Shown piece by piece: positions 1-11,527 of a DNA stretch of 64,000 bases (position 1 is the first letter of the stretch; the number at the start of each line of letters is the position of its first letter). The DNA is from Gordionus sp. m RMFG-2023. Taxonomy: Eukaryota; Nematomorpha; Gordioida; Chordodea; Parachordodidae. The stretch lies in contig NC_088775.1 in assembly GCF_954871325.1 (NCBI RefSeq), positions 74,005,561 through 74,069,560 on the forward strand, given 5' to 3'. The notes beneath the pieces are model-generated. The model was not told where the DNA came from. It saw only the letters and a program-made list of their open reading frames with translations, and did not search any database. The position numbers were made by a program, and so were the translations under genes.

Positions 1-281
1 CTGCAACATCGACCCATGTTATGAGAATTTATAAGAAAAAAATCTATAGATAGTCGTTAATAAGATCATGATATAAATGTCTAAAATTTACTAGGTTCTC
101 TATACATACTGAAATACGATTCCGACAAAATCAAAAATAAATGCTATAAATGAATAAAAATGGTTTTACAAATTTGCTAGACCATTACGATAAAAACATG
201 CATATATAATACTATATTAATATTATCTAAAAGTATTATTAGTTATTATATTTTATAATTGTTGAAACGCACGTTTTTCTG

Positions 282-622
282 TTAGTTGAAAACCGCTAGA
301 GGGGAAGAATCATGCAAATTTACCTTTTTTAATATATTTTTTACAAAAGTAATATGTTGAAAAATTCTTTCATTTTTTTTATCATAGTTGAATAAAGGAA
401 AAGGAATGAAATCTAAAAAAATGGTAACTTACTTGGAGTGAGATCTTTTATTAGAATTTCTTGCCTGGTGCTAATTTTACTTTTATGTGATATGGAGTTC
501 AATAATTTATTCAAACTTTGACACCTTTGATAACTTTTAGTAACATTTTGGTGAGAAAAATTTTTTGAAGTATAGTTGAATATGACTAATAGCAGATAGA
601 ATAAATATCTTTTGTCTAACAT
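282..622 (-). CDS. possible small spliced gene, secreted-protein-like (hypothetical)
   Basis: Reading leftwards from an ATG at 622, the first 63 codons begin with a charged tip followed by a hydrophobic stretch (FYLLLVIF, residues 8-15) that could be a signal peptide. The frame reaches a perfect GTAAGT donor at 432. A pyrimidine-rich AG at 414-413 would give an intron of only 20 nt. The frame then stays open for 43 more codons to TAA at 284-282, about 106 aa in total. Without splicing it stops at once inside the putative intron. I recognise no family. A 20-nt intron is shorter than the 37-49 nt introns elsewhere in the window, so this may be chance in AT-rich DNA. Confidence 0.22.
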
Positions 623-1107
623 TTCGTTAAAAAACTAATAATTGAAAATTTATTATAATATAATTTTAAATATAAAAAAAAATTTTTTTTTAGCATCTCT
701 CATTATTTATAAAATAAATAATATTTTATGAAGTGAATTATTTATATAAAATATTTTAAATTCCTCATTTCCATATTAATTTATTTTTATATTCAAAATT
801 TTAAAATATAGACTAGACATCAAAATCATATGAAATTGACGAAAATTGCAATTTCTAAAATGCGATACGGATCTTTTTGGAATAAAAATAATTTTTTATA
901 GTATAATAAATAAATTATAATAAATTTACATAATAGATCATGCATGAGTTTTAAATTCATTATAATAGTTAATTTATGATAATTTTTTTAAAATTTCTAA
1001 AGAACTAAAAGTGTATTTATATATTTAAATAATTATGTACCCAGGAAATTGTATAAGTTATTGTAACATGTATGATTGTGATTGTGTTGAGCTTTATAAA
1101 TTATATA

Positions 1108-1372
1108 TTGCATCTAATTAAATATAATACCTAGATTGAGATTCATTGATTAAAATGCATTCTGAATTGTCATTTAGTACAAATCATCTGGTGCCACTCC
1201 ATTTTGGTTTTCCATATTTTTATAATAAATGGAACTCATTTTTTTAATTTTCATAACTTAATGCATTATATGGGGAAAATTAGCGTAGCACCAGCTGATT
1301 TGTATTGATACGCATTTAAATGAATGAATCGTCAAGTTTAGATATATATTATTTATTGCACCATGTGTGTGA
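1108..1372. repeat. foldback repeat (MITE-like)
   Basis: The inner arms 1178-1194 and 1288-1304 are inverted copies differing at one base (tacaaatcatctggtgc against the complement of gcaccagctgatttgta). Weaker complementarity continues outward through attcattgattaaaatgc on the left and its partner near 1312-1332, and probably to about 1108 and 1372. The loop is short and AT-rich. No coding capacity and no target duplication seen. The rest of 1-2000 shows nothing I can annotate. Confidence 0.45.
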
Positions 1373-2029
1373 ATAAAGTGAAATGTTTATGGCGAAACCA
1401 AAAACTATTATAAGTGTAAGAATAGTTTTGTTATATAGATTACAATTAAAAAAATTATTAATTATGGAAATAATATTATTGACACCATGTATATTAAAAG
1501 AGTATTATAATAAATTTGACATTGCTTGTTAATTGAATAACTTCGTTGGTTCGAATTTTATAATACAATATGAATTCAACTAAAGAATCTTACAAAAGGA
1601 AATAGGTATCTAATTATATTTAGCCCATGTAAATTTTTAGATAAAAGGGCTTAACAAAGGAGGGTCAATTTAAAGTCCTATTGCCATATTTTGATCTTGA
1701 GAGATTACGTAAGCTGGAGAGATAATCAGGCTCCCACAAAATCAATAGACTTAAGTTACTATAATTCATAAATTCTACAAATTTATATGTAAGAAAAATA
1801 ATACTTTGTTACATAATCGAATTAATTTTTATATGATGCAGAAGCCTTTTTAATAAATATTATAATTTTTCGATCAAAGATTTATACAAGCTTTGCTAAT
1901 ATTCAGAGAATATTTATAATAAATTTTAAACAAGTATTGTTCAAAAAGTGAAATACCAAATCTGGAGTAGTTTCGAATGTCACGTTTACCTAAATATTAG
2001 AATTGAATTATTGTATGTAGAGATAGTCG

Positions 2030-2175
2030 CAGGTCTAATTTTTTATTCACGGCCAGCCCGCTCAGGGTGGCAATAAAAAAAATTTACGCCCTTTCACACT
2101 TACCACTAAAAAATTTGACTCGACCCACCCGCTCGCGAAAGACAATATTTTGTGCCTGTCACGCTCAAAAATTTA
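2030..2175. repeat. GC-rich remnant of a hAT-like terminus
   Basis: A short island of GC-rich words (ggccagcccgctcagg, cgacccacccgctcgcg) separated by poly-A/T in very AT-rich DNA. It begins with gcaggtct, the complement of agacctgc, which resembles the ends of GC-rich hAT-type elements seen intact at 7799-12590 and 59998-61861. No partner end was identified, so this is probably a broken copy. Confidence 0.25.
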
Positions 2176-2423
2176 CCGCGCCTTTAAATTTTTAAAAATT
2201 TTTACGCTTTTTTGAATTTATTCAATCATAGCATTTAATTCTCTAATTCCATATTAATACAAAATAATTAAAATTAAATCAAAATATTTATTAGGAAAAA
2301 GAAGAATGTCTGATTTTTTATTTCAATTGTGTTCGCCTTTCTAATAAGCGATTGGCTATAGAAAATTACCTTTCGCTAGAAGCCGAATTTGCTGTGGCTG
2401 ACAAAATTTTAAAGCTAATTTTC

Positions 2424-2681
2424 TCAAAAAAAAAAAAAAAAATTTCCTGCTTCCAAAGGCTTCAAAATATTGTATTTGTTATTTGTTTTATGAGCGATGT
2501 ATCTTTTAAGTTCATCCTCACAACTTTCATTGGTAGATGTTGATGCTTCATCAGAATCATCTAGAAATTCTTTAAATGTCTCATTTAGAATATACGTCTT
2601 TTTAGATGTGCTGGATGAATTAAAAAAGTTATAAATAGTAGTTGACATTGACTTAAGCATATCATAAATTTTGTTTGGCAT
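2424..2681 (-). pseudogene. hAT transposase fragment (region before the C-terminal domain)
   Basis: An 85-codon minus-strand frame contains a Ser/Thr/Asp-rich stretch followed by DELKRYIAHKTNN. This resembles the variable segment that precedes the C-terminal dimerisation domain of hAT transposases (acidic linker, then E/D-L-x-R-Y). It runs into a poly-A/T tract with no dimerisation motif after it. This is a resemblance only; the match is short. Confidence 0.3.
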
Positions 2682-3166
2682 TTTTAAGGTTGTTATACAT
2701 ATATGTTTCTTTTCTTCATCAATTAAAAATTAAGACATTTGAAATTCGGATCTAGAATTCAGTCTTATGTAGTGGCATTAAAATAAATGTTCCTTTAAAA
2801 TAAATGTTGTCCTTCTTTTTAGTGTTTTGATTATTTTGTATCAGAAGGTTGACAAGATTTAACTAATTTTTGTTTCTAGATAAACTTAATTTATTGCGGG
2901 ACAAGAATCCGCGCTCAAATTATCCAAGCATTCTTTAATATTGATAATGAAAATAAAACTTATTTAAATTAAATTTATTTATTACCAAATTTCCATTGCT
3001 GAACGAGTGAGAGACTATTATTTTTTATTTTATAAGACGGGAAAAAAAATGTTGTTTATAAAATGTGGAAGTTTTTTTTGCTTTTAAAAATTATTCTTTT
3101 TTAAAAGAACTAAATTAAATTAGAAAATATATATTATCTATATTATAATTTTCCGATGTCTTCACT

Positions 3167-3246
3167 ACGTCATCGTGACGTCATGTCATCGATACGTCAT
3201 GTCATCGATACGTCATGTCATCGATACGTCATGTCATCGGTACGTA
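3167..3246. repeat. 16-bp tandem array (cgtcatgtcatcgata)
   Basis: Four to five head-to-tail copies of cgtcatgtcatcgata with small variants at the edges (cgtcatcgtga at the left, ending tcatcggtacg). The left edge creates the palindrome TGACGTCA, the consensus CRE/ATF site, at about 3176-3183. The whole array is much GC-richer than its surroundings. No gene is adjacent, so a regulatory role cannot be claimed. Confidence 0.85.
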
Positions 3247-4016
3247 TTTATTTTATTTGTTGATTTATTTATTTATTATTATTTTTTTCAACAGATGAGC
3301 CTATAATTCAGTTAAGTATGCAACTGTAGGATGCTAAAGTAAAACCTTAAATATTCTTTTAATTTAACTTTACAAAATTACAAATTATGCAAGTATTGGA
3401 TGTCAAAGTAATGTATTAAATATATCTTATTTCAAATTATTCATATTATCATTAATATGTTATAAAGCTACCATTCAAAAAAAAATACATTTACTCAATA
3501 AAATATCAACAGTCCAAACAATTATTACTCAAGAAGCCAGGCGCTTACGCAGAAATTTGGTCTGGGGGGGGGGGGGATAATAAAATTTTTTATGAAATAT
3601 TATTGTTAATTAAAAATATTAAGCATAAATTTATTAGGACTAATAACTTTTCTAATACACAATTTTAAATTAATGTGAATTACAAAAATTATATATATAA
3701 ATCGGCATTGAAAAACTATAAAATAAATGTGAGTTATAAAATATAAAGTGAACATAACCACGATATGAATCACTTAAATGACCCAAAATTGACATTTGAA
3801 TTTTTTGAGCCTTTAAAATATATAAAGTATAAAAAATTTAAATGTTGGAAATATAAATTAATACACAAAAAGTTTCTTAGGAATAATTGTATTTTGTATG
3901 TTTTGAGCTAATTTTTCAATTATCTATCCTTGCTTGGCGTTAAATGCCTATGAATATTCAAAAGATCCAAATCATTCAATCTTCTTTCAGAAGTGGTATT
4001 TCATAGGTATGTTTTT

Positions 4017-4373
4017 CAGAGACTTGCAGGCCCGGCCCCCGAGCTGGACCGTATTTTAATTTTTTTAAACATACCCGGGCCGGGCCAAAAATTCTTTTAA
4101 AAAAACACCCTGGCTGGGCCTGAAAATTTTTTTAAAAAAAATATCCGGGCCGAGCTGTATATTTTAAAACAAATATTTTAAATCACCATTATTAGCTAAA
4201 AAATCAAAAATAAATATAATTTATTTTTAAAAAATTCGGGCCGGGTCTGAAAATTTTATTTTAAAAAAAGCCAGGCCAGGCCTGAAAATATTTTTTTTAA
4301 AAACCCGGGTAGAAAAAAATATTTAAAAAAAATATGGGCCGTGCCCTGCAAATGGTACCTCTGCAGGGCTCTG
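4017..4373. mobile_element. short GC-rich hAT-like MITE nested in the hAT element
   Basis: Starts cagagacttgcaggcccgg and ends with gtacctctgcagggctctg, whose complement begins cagagccctgcagaggtac. These ends match those of the larger hAT at 59998-61861, so this is probably a deletion derivative of that family. The interior is repeated cccgggccgggcc blocks separated by A/T runs. The flanking 8-mers are T-rich and not clearly duplicated. Confidence 0.65.
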
Positions 4374-4719
4374 TTATTCTTCTTAAAAAAGAGAATGTTC
4401 TCTCATTAGTTTACTAATTGGAAGAGTTACTATTATATATATAACCATTTAATATATTGGGAATATAATCTAAAATGTGTTTGAAATAATGCAAAGCATC
4501 CATAGCATTTTTAGGGACTGTATCAACCATACTTAATCTTTTAATCATAGTTATTCAGCTAATAGCATCATAAGATATTTTAACATCTTCATGATAAAAA
4601 TCTAACAAATATTTTTTTTTCTATCACCATCTGAAAAAGGTTGGAAAGGCTTTTGTGGAAGTAATATCTGCTGATTGGTAAGCGCTGCATGATGAATTAT
4701 CATTCATTTGTTTGAGTTA

Positions 4720-5183
4720 AATGTGTCTAAGAGAGGGGACATTTGTTTTATAATACTTTTCTACTATCCTATATTAATGTTTTGACGATAAGTTTGCTTG
4801 CTGCAAGTGGAGGGAGACAAATATTAAACACGTATAGCCCTGCTTTTGACTCAACAGTAACATATAAAATATGAAATTCTTTATCAACATTAGCTCTAAT
4901 TTCCTTGAGTTCTAATAAAGTGCTCTCCGCTGTTCTCATTTGTTTAATCAAGTCAATGTCATATTTTTGAAAAGTATTACATAAAATAGTTGTATAATTA
5001 AATAATGCATTCTAATGAGAAAAAAATATGGAATAAGTATTGAATCCAATAATTTTCTTGCTTCTGAGGAAATATTTTTTTGAAGCCATTGAAATATTTC
5101 AGTAATAGCATTAATAATCGGCTCTTCTTAACTCCATAAAAGCTGTTACTGCTTGATGGCGGAGACTCGATCTCGTTGGACAA
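4720..5183 (-). pseudogene. hAT (DUF4371-type) transposase remnant
   Basis: The minus-strand frame 4951-4769 contains ELKEIRANVDKEFHILYVTV, like the segment in DUF4371-type hAT transposases reading L-x-x-x-R-x-N-x-D-x-E-F-x-x-L-Y. One frameshift later (about 4810-4790) the expected PRxCxRQTxRxN-like motif reads PSTCSKQTYRQNIN. An adjacent frame, 5183-4998, has no motif I recognise. Broken by stops and shifts, so non-functional. Confidence 0.5.
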
Positions 5184-5570
5184 GCTTGCAATTTCTTTTT
5201 CCCTGTTGGAAAAAAAGTTTCAGAGATAATTATTATTGACTAGATATTTAGATAAATAATAAGCCACTAAAATTTGAATGTAATGGGTAAATTACCCCAA
5301 GGAAAATATAAAATAACTTAGTAGATGAATGTGACAAATAAATGTAATTAAATATAGATATGAGATAGGAATAAATGTTAACAAATATAAATTAATATTA
5401 ACAATAATATTTTTGAAAAATATAATCCGGCATCTGCATTTTTTGGCTTGGGGGGGGGGAAGGTGGGGGTGGTTGTCCTCCTACACCCCCCCCCCGCTGC
5501 GTATGCGCCTGCAAGAAGCTGCTATTAGTGAAAATAATTATATATGCAAAATACAAATTGATACATAACA

Positions 5571-6074
5571 TTTTTATTATATCAATTATATTACAATATT
5601 CAAAATTAATTTTCTTATTTATTTTATTTTTAATATTTAAATTTCAAGATTTATTATTTTTTTAAAAAGCATTTTATTAATTTATAAAATCCAAATATAA
5701 TAATAACCTTTTATACTCTAAGAATATTTATATATTAATGATAAAGCTATATATCATAAATATCATTTACAACATTGTAAAGGGAGGGGAATTTTAAATA
5801 CACATTTTATTAAGGATATTTTAGTCAATGTGTTAGGCGGATTTAGCACAAGGATGTGCCCTACCCCCCCCCCCCCCCAATTCCCTCCCCTCCCTTTTTC
5901 CATCTACTAATTAGTAATATGATACATAATATTTTCATTATATCAATTTATTACAATATTCAAAATTAATTTTCTTATTTAATTTTTTTTAAATAGATCA
6001 ATCGTCATTTAAATTTCTATTTTTTTAAAAAAAACCTTTTATAAATTTATAAAATCAAAATATAATAATAACCT
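5571..6074. repeat. direct repeat of about 140 bp, two copies
   Basis: 5571-5710 and 5929-6074 are near-identical AT-rich sequences (both contain ttacaatattcaaaatta and end ataataataacctt). Between them lies gttaggcggatttagcac followed by a long C run (about 5838-5885), which looks like one end of another GC-rich repeat. No coding potential. Confidence 0.65.
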
Positions 6075-7798
6075 TGATCATAGTACAAAAAAGTATAAGA
6101 ATCATTTATTTTTATTTCATATTTAAAATTATTTTTATTTCATGGATAACAAATAATGATGCAAATATTAATCATCAAGCACTATAAAAAATAAATTGTT
6201 AGAATTGTTGCAGTGAACACATTCAATCTAAATTTTTCTCCATAACTTAATTTTTGGAGTATCTTCAATAATACGAGGTAAGATTTGTTATTTCTTATAA
6301 AATAATATTAGGGCAGACCTGATTTTGTCATGATTCTCTAATAAGTGGTTTGCCCAGGCTTTCCCAGTTTCCCTTATTACGAACTCGGGTGTTTTTTTTA
6401 TATGTATACTAGGAGTTAACTCGTAGACTAATTAGTAAATCGAAGATTTCCCCTTCATTAATTAGAAATTTAATATCTCCGTGCTTGGGGAAAATTTCAA
6501 AATTATTATGGGTTGGACTGGGTTTAGAAAATATTCCTCAAAATGAATATTGGCTTGTTTTTAAAATTATTATGGATTGAGATGGGCTTGAGAAAATTTT
6601 TTTAAAATTATTAAGGTCTTGAATGCTTGGAAATTTTTCCCAAATATAGTGTGCTTGAACCTAGCTTGGGATTTTTCAATGTTAAATGTTAGTCTTATGT
6701 ACAGTAATATTTTTATAAAGAAATATAATTTGATTCAAAAAATAGTTTTCAGTAACCTACAAAATGTAGACATCATTTTTTTTAAAAAATTAGCCCAGAT
6801 TTATATGGCAAGAAAAACAAATTTCTTAAAAAATATATAAATAAATTGAATATAAGATTCATAAGTATAGAATGCCATTTTTGTAATTTAAATAGATAGC
6901 ATTTTTTTTTACTTAACATAAAGATATAGATAGCCCTTATCAATTTCTTTGATAAATAATTTCTGAAATGCAAGATATACACTAAATTTATCTGAAAAAA
7001 ACAAAAACCCAATATAATAAACAACAATATATTTTTTAGATATAATTTTAATTGATCATAGTACAAAAAAGTATAAGAATTATTATTTTGATAACAAATA
7101 ATGATACAAACATTAATCATTAAACGTTATAAAAAATAAATTTTGTTAGAAATGTTGCAGTGGACATATATTCATTCCATATTTTTCTCCATAACTTAAT
7201 TTTTGGGGTTATCTCCAATAAAACGAAGTAAGATTTGATATTTCTTCTAATAATAAAAGGGCAGACCTGATTTTGTCATGATTCTCTAATAGGTGGATCG
7301 CCCAGACTTTCCCAGTTTATAATTACGGAATCCACCTGCTTTTTTTGCATATATAACTAGGAGTTAACCCGTAGACTAACTGGTGAATCTGAGATTTTCC
7401 CTTCATGTGATGATAAATTAATTAGAAATTTAACTATCTCCGGACTTGGTAAAAAATTTTCAAAATTATTATGGGTTGGACTGGGCTTGGAAGATATTTC
7501 TCAAAATTAATATTGGTTTGCATCTGACTTGGAAATATATTTTACAAATTATTATGGGCTGAACTAGGAAAAAATTTTTAAATTTTTATGGGTTGAGCTG
7601 GGTTTGAGAAAATTTTTTAAAATTATAAGGTCTTGAACACTTGGAAATTTTTTCCAAATATTGTGAACTTGGACCTGGCTTTAAATTTTTAATGTTAAAT
7701 GTTAGTCTTAATGTAATCCTATGTAATATTTTTATAAAGAATTTTGATATGGGATAAAAGCTCATTAAATATATTTTGACTCAAAAAATAGTTTCCAC
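6073..7798. repeat. tandem duplication of a roughly 0.7-kb noncoding unit
   Basis: 6073-6760 and 7052-7798 are diverged direct copies, offset by about 980 bp. Shared landmarks in the same order are tgatcatagtacaaaaaagt, gggcagacctgattttgtca, cccag-ctttcccagttt, ctaggagttaac, and repeated phrases of the type attatgggttggactggg. The second copy is interrupted by the hAT at 7799 and resumes after 12598. Long frames here are AT-rich and not credible genes. Confidence 0.75.
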
Positions 7799-8260
7799 TA
7801 GAAGTCTGCATTGGGCGGGTTTTTGGACCAAAAGCCAAAAGCCCGCCCACACAATGTTTAAAAAAAATTTAACCCGCCCACGCAATGTTTAAAAAAAATT
7901 TAACCCGCCCGCCCAACCCGCCCAAAGTTTTCAAAAAATATATACCCGCTACCCCGCCCATTTGTCAAAAATTCCTTACCCCCCCCCCGCCCACCCGCCC
8001 ATTAGTCTAAATTTTTTTACCCGCTCGCCCATTATTTATAAAAAATTTTAACCCAAGTCCACTTATAAAATTTAATAATGGCCATTCTTTCAATTTTTTA
8101 AGCATTTAATAAAAATATTTGAGCATTACACCTCTACAAAAAGTTTATAATTTAGGAAATTAATTTAAGCATAAAAATAATATTCAATTTAAATTATGAA
8201 CAATTTATTTGATCAAATATAATATTTATGAAATAAATATAAAATTGATATTATATGTAA

Positions 8261-8410
8261 TTATAATGCAAAAATAATAATGAATCGACATTTTCTGGAT
8301 TCAAACACGTTCTTCTTTGTTCTAAAACCTTCTAGCAATGCTAAATCCTCGTTCAGAAGAAGCACTAGTTGCAGGAATTGCCAATATTTTTCTTGCTTAT
8401 CTTGATAGCT
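8261..8410 (-). pseudogene. hAT transposase C-terminal dimerisation domain fragment
   Basis: Reading the minus strand in the frame ILAIPATSASSERGFSIARR shows the signature of the hAT C-terminal domain (P-A-T-S-A-S-S-E-R-x-F-S), followed after a stop by an approximate x-N-P-E-N-V-D-S-L-L-F-L pattern. It is broken by a stop and frameshifts. It belongs to the hAT element that encloses it, judged by position and orientation. Confidence 0.6.
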
Positions 8411-8462
8411 TTGGCAAATCTCTTGTCGTTTCCGCCAAAGTAAGATATCCGTCTTAAGTATA

Positions 8463-8580
8463 TCCACTTACTAAAGTGATATCCGGATGTCCCGCATGCA
8501 ATATATGTAAAACTCTTTTTTGAAGTGAGTACGAAGATTAATCTGCCATTCCAAAATAAAATACCGTGCTCGTAATCGTT
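8463..8580 (-). pseudogene. Ty3/gypsy integrase N-terminal fragment, inverted
   Basis: The complement of this stretch reads nearly the same as 12205-12310 (shared words: gcagattaatc, tactcac, aaaaaagagtttt, atattgcat, cgggacatccg). It therefore holds the start of an integrase H2C2 zinc-binding region (H-x-G-H-P) on the opposite strand. The two fragments form an inverted pair about 3.6 kb apart, so at least two copies of the same retroelement, or one rearranged copy, are present. Confidence 0.5.
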
Positions 8581-8599
8581 TCATGCTATTCGGAATAGT

Positions 8600-8862
8600 A
8601 ACAACAAAATACTATACAGTTTTATAAACCAGACCTCGAGTTAATATTAGAAACAGATGCATCTAACCAAGGATTTGGAGCTGTATTCATGCAAAAATAT
8701 GATAATGGTACCGAATTTCCAATAGCTTACACCTCAAGAACTTTACAAGACGCTTAAAAGAATTATTCTACAATAGACAAAGAAGCAAAAAGAATAATAA
8801 ACGGCGTAGAAAAATCTCATAACTATTTGTATGGACTAAAATATAAAATTTGAACAGACCAC
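8600..8862 (+). pseudogene. Ty3/gypsy RNase H fragment (5' part)
   Basis: Plus-strand translation gives LELILETDASNQGFGAVF, the start of a retroelement RNase H domain with its first catalytic Asp in TDAS. It is followed by a serine-rich AYTSRTL motif and, after two in-frame stops, a TDH motif at the junction. It is interrupted at 8863 by an LTR element and resumes at 11934. Sequence differs from elements A, B and C, so it is a fourth Ty3/gypsy lineage. Confidence 0.7.
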
Positions 8863-9275
8863 TAAGAAAGCGTGATTTGACATTGGAAATCAAAACCTAA
8901 ATATAAAATAAAATATATACTGAAATTATAGTTGAATCCTTTATTAAATAATAATAAATATAATTAAATACAAAGTGAAAAACATAATCAAAATAAAAGA
9001 AAAAATAAAATTAATAAAAATAAAATTAATATAATAAAAAGTAAATTTAAGTTAAAAATAATAATTTAATCATCCTTTTTCGCATCATAATTTCTCCATT
9101 ATATATCCTTTTTCTTTAATCAACATTTGCATAGTCTCAATTTGTACCGAGATTTAATTCTTTTTTCTTGAGTAGATTTGAATATCTTTCGGCTTCGTAA
9201 TTTTGTTTGAAAGTAATTTGCCTGTCTGGCGTTTTTCTTAATCTAGTAAATTTGCAAGTTACCACAATTACAACA
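8863..9275. repeat. left LTR of the non-autonomous element
   Basis: Matches 11528-11928 along its length, with a few substitutions, a short duplicated aaaataaaattaat segment and loss of three bases at the outer edge (taagaaagcg against tgtcaagaaagcg). The difference between the copies implies the insertion is not very recent. Confidence 0.85.
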
Positions 9276-10497
9276 CCTATCCACTTAGATTAGTCCCACC
9301 ATTCTACGAATGATCTCCTTTCTTCCGATTTTGACTTTACTGATCTTGTTTCTCCACCGAATCTATTCGTCGTAATTTTTTATGTCTTCTAGTTTCTAAC
9401 GACGGCAGTCTATTGTCTAATATTCTTCACTTCTAAGGACTGTTTGTATCCGATTACAATCTGAAATTCTTGATTCCTTCTGTTTCTTGTCAACCCCTTG
9501 TAAACAATTATCTCTTGATCTCTATAGGCCATTGACGAACTCGATACTTCTGTTATCATGATTTCCGATACATTCTTCTAGCTCTTTTAATTATATTTCG
9601 TTTTAATCCCAAATTATCCTAGTCTTTGCTTGTTTCTAACGGTTTCAGGTAACTAATGACGGTAAACGACTGACGATAATATGTCTGCGAGTAACGATTG
9701 TTTCCACGAATTCCTGTCTCTATGATCAACTTTCGTATCTTAGACTAAAGTTTCCGTCGACACTTGGCTATATTGGTCAGCGATTAACGATTGCAGCTCG
9801 AACGTCTTGACCCTTTGTTCTATCTAGTCGCTTGTCTTTGAAGTTCTAGGCATCTAATTCTTGTAACCGTATAGATCTTATGACAGTTCCTATATATCGA
9901 CTTTGTCTTTATTCTCACTTGATCTTGGTCTCACCGTTTCAGATCGTATCTAATCTACTTCGACCTAAAATCTATTTAACCCTTTATAACTTCTTAAATA
10001 ATTTATCCCTTTTTCTTACATATTTATTCTTAAATTTGAACTACCTAGAATATATCATCTGTTCACTCCTTCTTAATGTTATCACCTCTAATCTAATTCT
10101 TCCTTACATAATCAATTTCTTAACTTCGAAATATTTGCTCACTTTTTCCTCTAAATTAGATCTTAAAATAATAATATAGTCAAAATATGCCAAATAATTA
10201 TATATTTATATTAAATTCTACAACCCCTTTACCCTCAATGAAGTTCAGACCCATATCTTCATTGAGTCATTTGCGGTAGTAGTCCTTTAAATCTAAATTT
10301 CTCTTGATAGTCTTGAATCTAAAAAAAAAAATTCTAAATATTTTTCCAAAATATAAATATATCTTTTTTTTAAAAAAAAAAAATTGCAACTTTATTTCCT
10401 CCTACTTTATTTGGTGCTCAAGTCTTTTATTTATTTTCTTCTCTATATTGTTTATATCCTTTGATAAAAAACTGCTGAAATATATAATCTCTTTTCG

Positions 10498-10709
10498 CAC
10501 ACACGTTGTTGAAAAACTAATGAAGTCTAATCATTATATTTTTCATATATATGTTTGTTGAACAACCACTGAACTCTATCATCATGGTTTTCACACCTAC
10601 TTTGTTGAACAACCACTGTACTCTATCATTATGGTTTTCACACCCACGTTTTTGAACAATAAATGAAATCTAATCATTAAGGTTTTCCACACATGTTGTT
10701 GAAAAACAA
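10498..10709. repeat. tandem repeat of about 53 bp, four to five copies
   Basis: Each unit follows the pattern ttgttgaacaaccactga, then ctctatcattatgg, then ttttcacaccc, with growing divergence at the edges. It lies in the interior of the non-autonomous LTR element. Comparable leader or internal arrays occur in elements A, B and D of this window. Confidence 0.75.
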
Positions 10710-11527
10710 GGATATATATTTCTAAAGCAAGTTTTTCTTTCTGCTATTATTAGAATAATGTTGCATAATTGATCTCAAATCTTATTTATGATTCAAGAAA
10801 GTAAAAATCCGATCTCTAATTGAGCTCGATTGCGGCATAAATTTTCTAATGACGAAAGCCGTTTCTCTTTATGAAGATTTTTTATTAATCTACAACCTAA
10901 TATACTACATTCACATATCAAATCCTTGAGGCTGTTTTATCTCTCGCAGCCCTTAAAATAAAAGTTAAACGTAAATCTTCAATAAGAATTTAATTACAAC
11001 ATCAACTATTTCCTAACAATAAATTTATATTCTAATCTTATTCGCCGAATTTTTAAATTATTATATCTTAGCAAACTATTAGTTTAATATTAACTTTCGC
11101 AATTTATGTGTCTTTTTCTTTGTCATAGTTATTTCTAGTAATCAATTAATAATAATTCTAAAATCTAAAATATCATCTTCTCTATTAGTTTCAAAATTCC
11201 AATGGTTTTAGTTTACCACCTCTAAATATAAAATTCCTAATTATCACCTTTGAATAACTAAACACAAACTTCTTTATATCTTATCTACTATGAATGCTAC
11301 CTTTATAATTCTTTGTTTTTAATTTTAGATTTTATACTCTACATAAAAATAATCTTATCAATAATTTTTCTTTTTCACTTTTATTTACATATTTTTCTTA
11401 CGTTCTTCTGGAATTTTTTTTTGTATTAGAATACAGTTTGACACTTCTCCTTGTCCCACCATATATATTGATTTGTATTAGACTGAAAAGTTCTAATTGC
11501 CCTGTCGCCTCCTCTCTCCAACACCAC

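Larger units (their letters stand above)
3538..5511 (-). mobile_element. hAT transposon, decayed, with exact 8-bp target duplication
   Basis: Ends are inverted repeats: caggcgcttacgcag at the left and the complement of ctgcgtatgcgcctg at the right, followed inward by long G or C runs. The flanking 8-mers 3530-3537 and 5512-5519 are both CAAGAAGC, the duplication length of hAT elements. Minus-strand remains of a transposase lie at 4720-5183 and a second, GC-rich element is nested at 4017-4373. The element cannot encode a full transposase. Confidence 0.88.

Noticed and set aside
1540-1565. ggttcgaatttt as a tRNA B box
   Set aside because: No matching A box, acceptor stem or cloverleaf in the surrounding 100 bp.
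3555-3575. Long G or C runs (also near 5453, 5865, 12646, 18895, 55545 and 62035) as G-quadruplex regulators
   Set aside because: They sit just inside transposon ends or worn repeat ends and have no neighbouring gene; the simplest explanation is transposon sequence.
6782-7120. 112-codon minus-strand frame, very hydrophobic
   Set aside because: Composition fully explained by AT-rich DNA (Phe, Ile, Leu, Tyr, Lys, Asn); falls in the noncoding duplication and is not open in the other copy.
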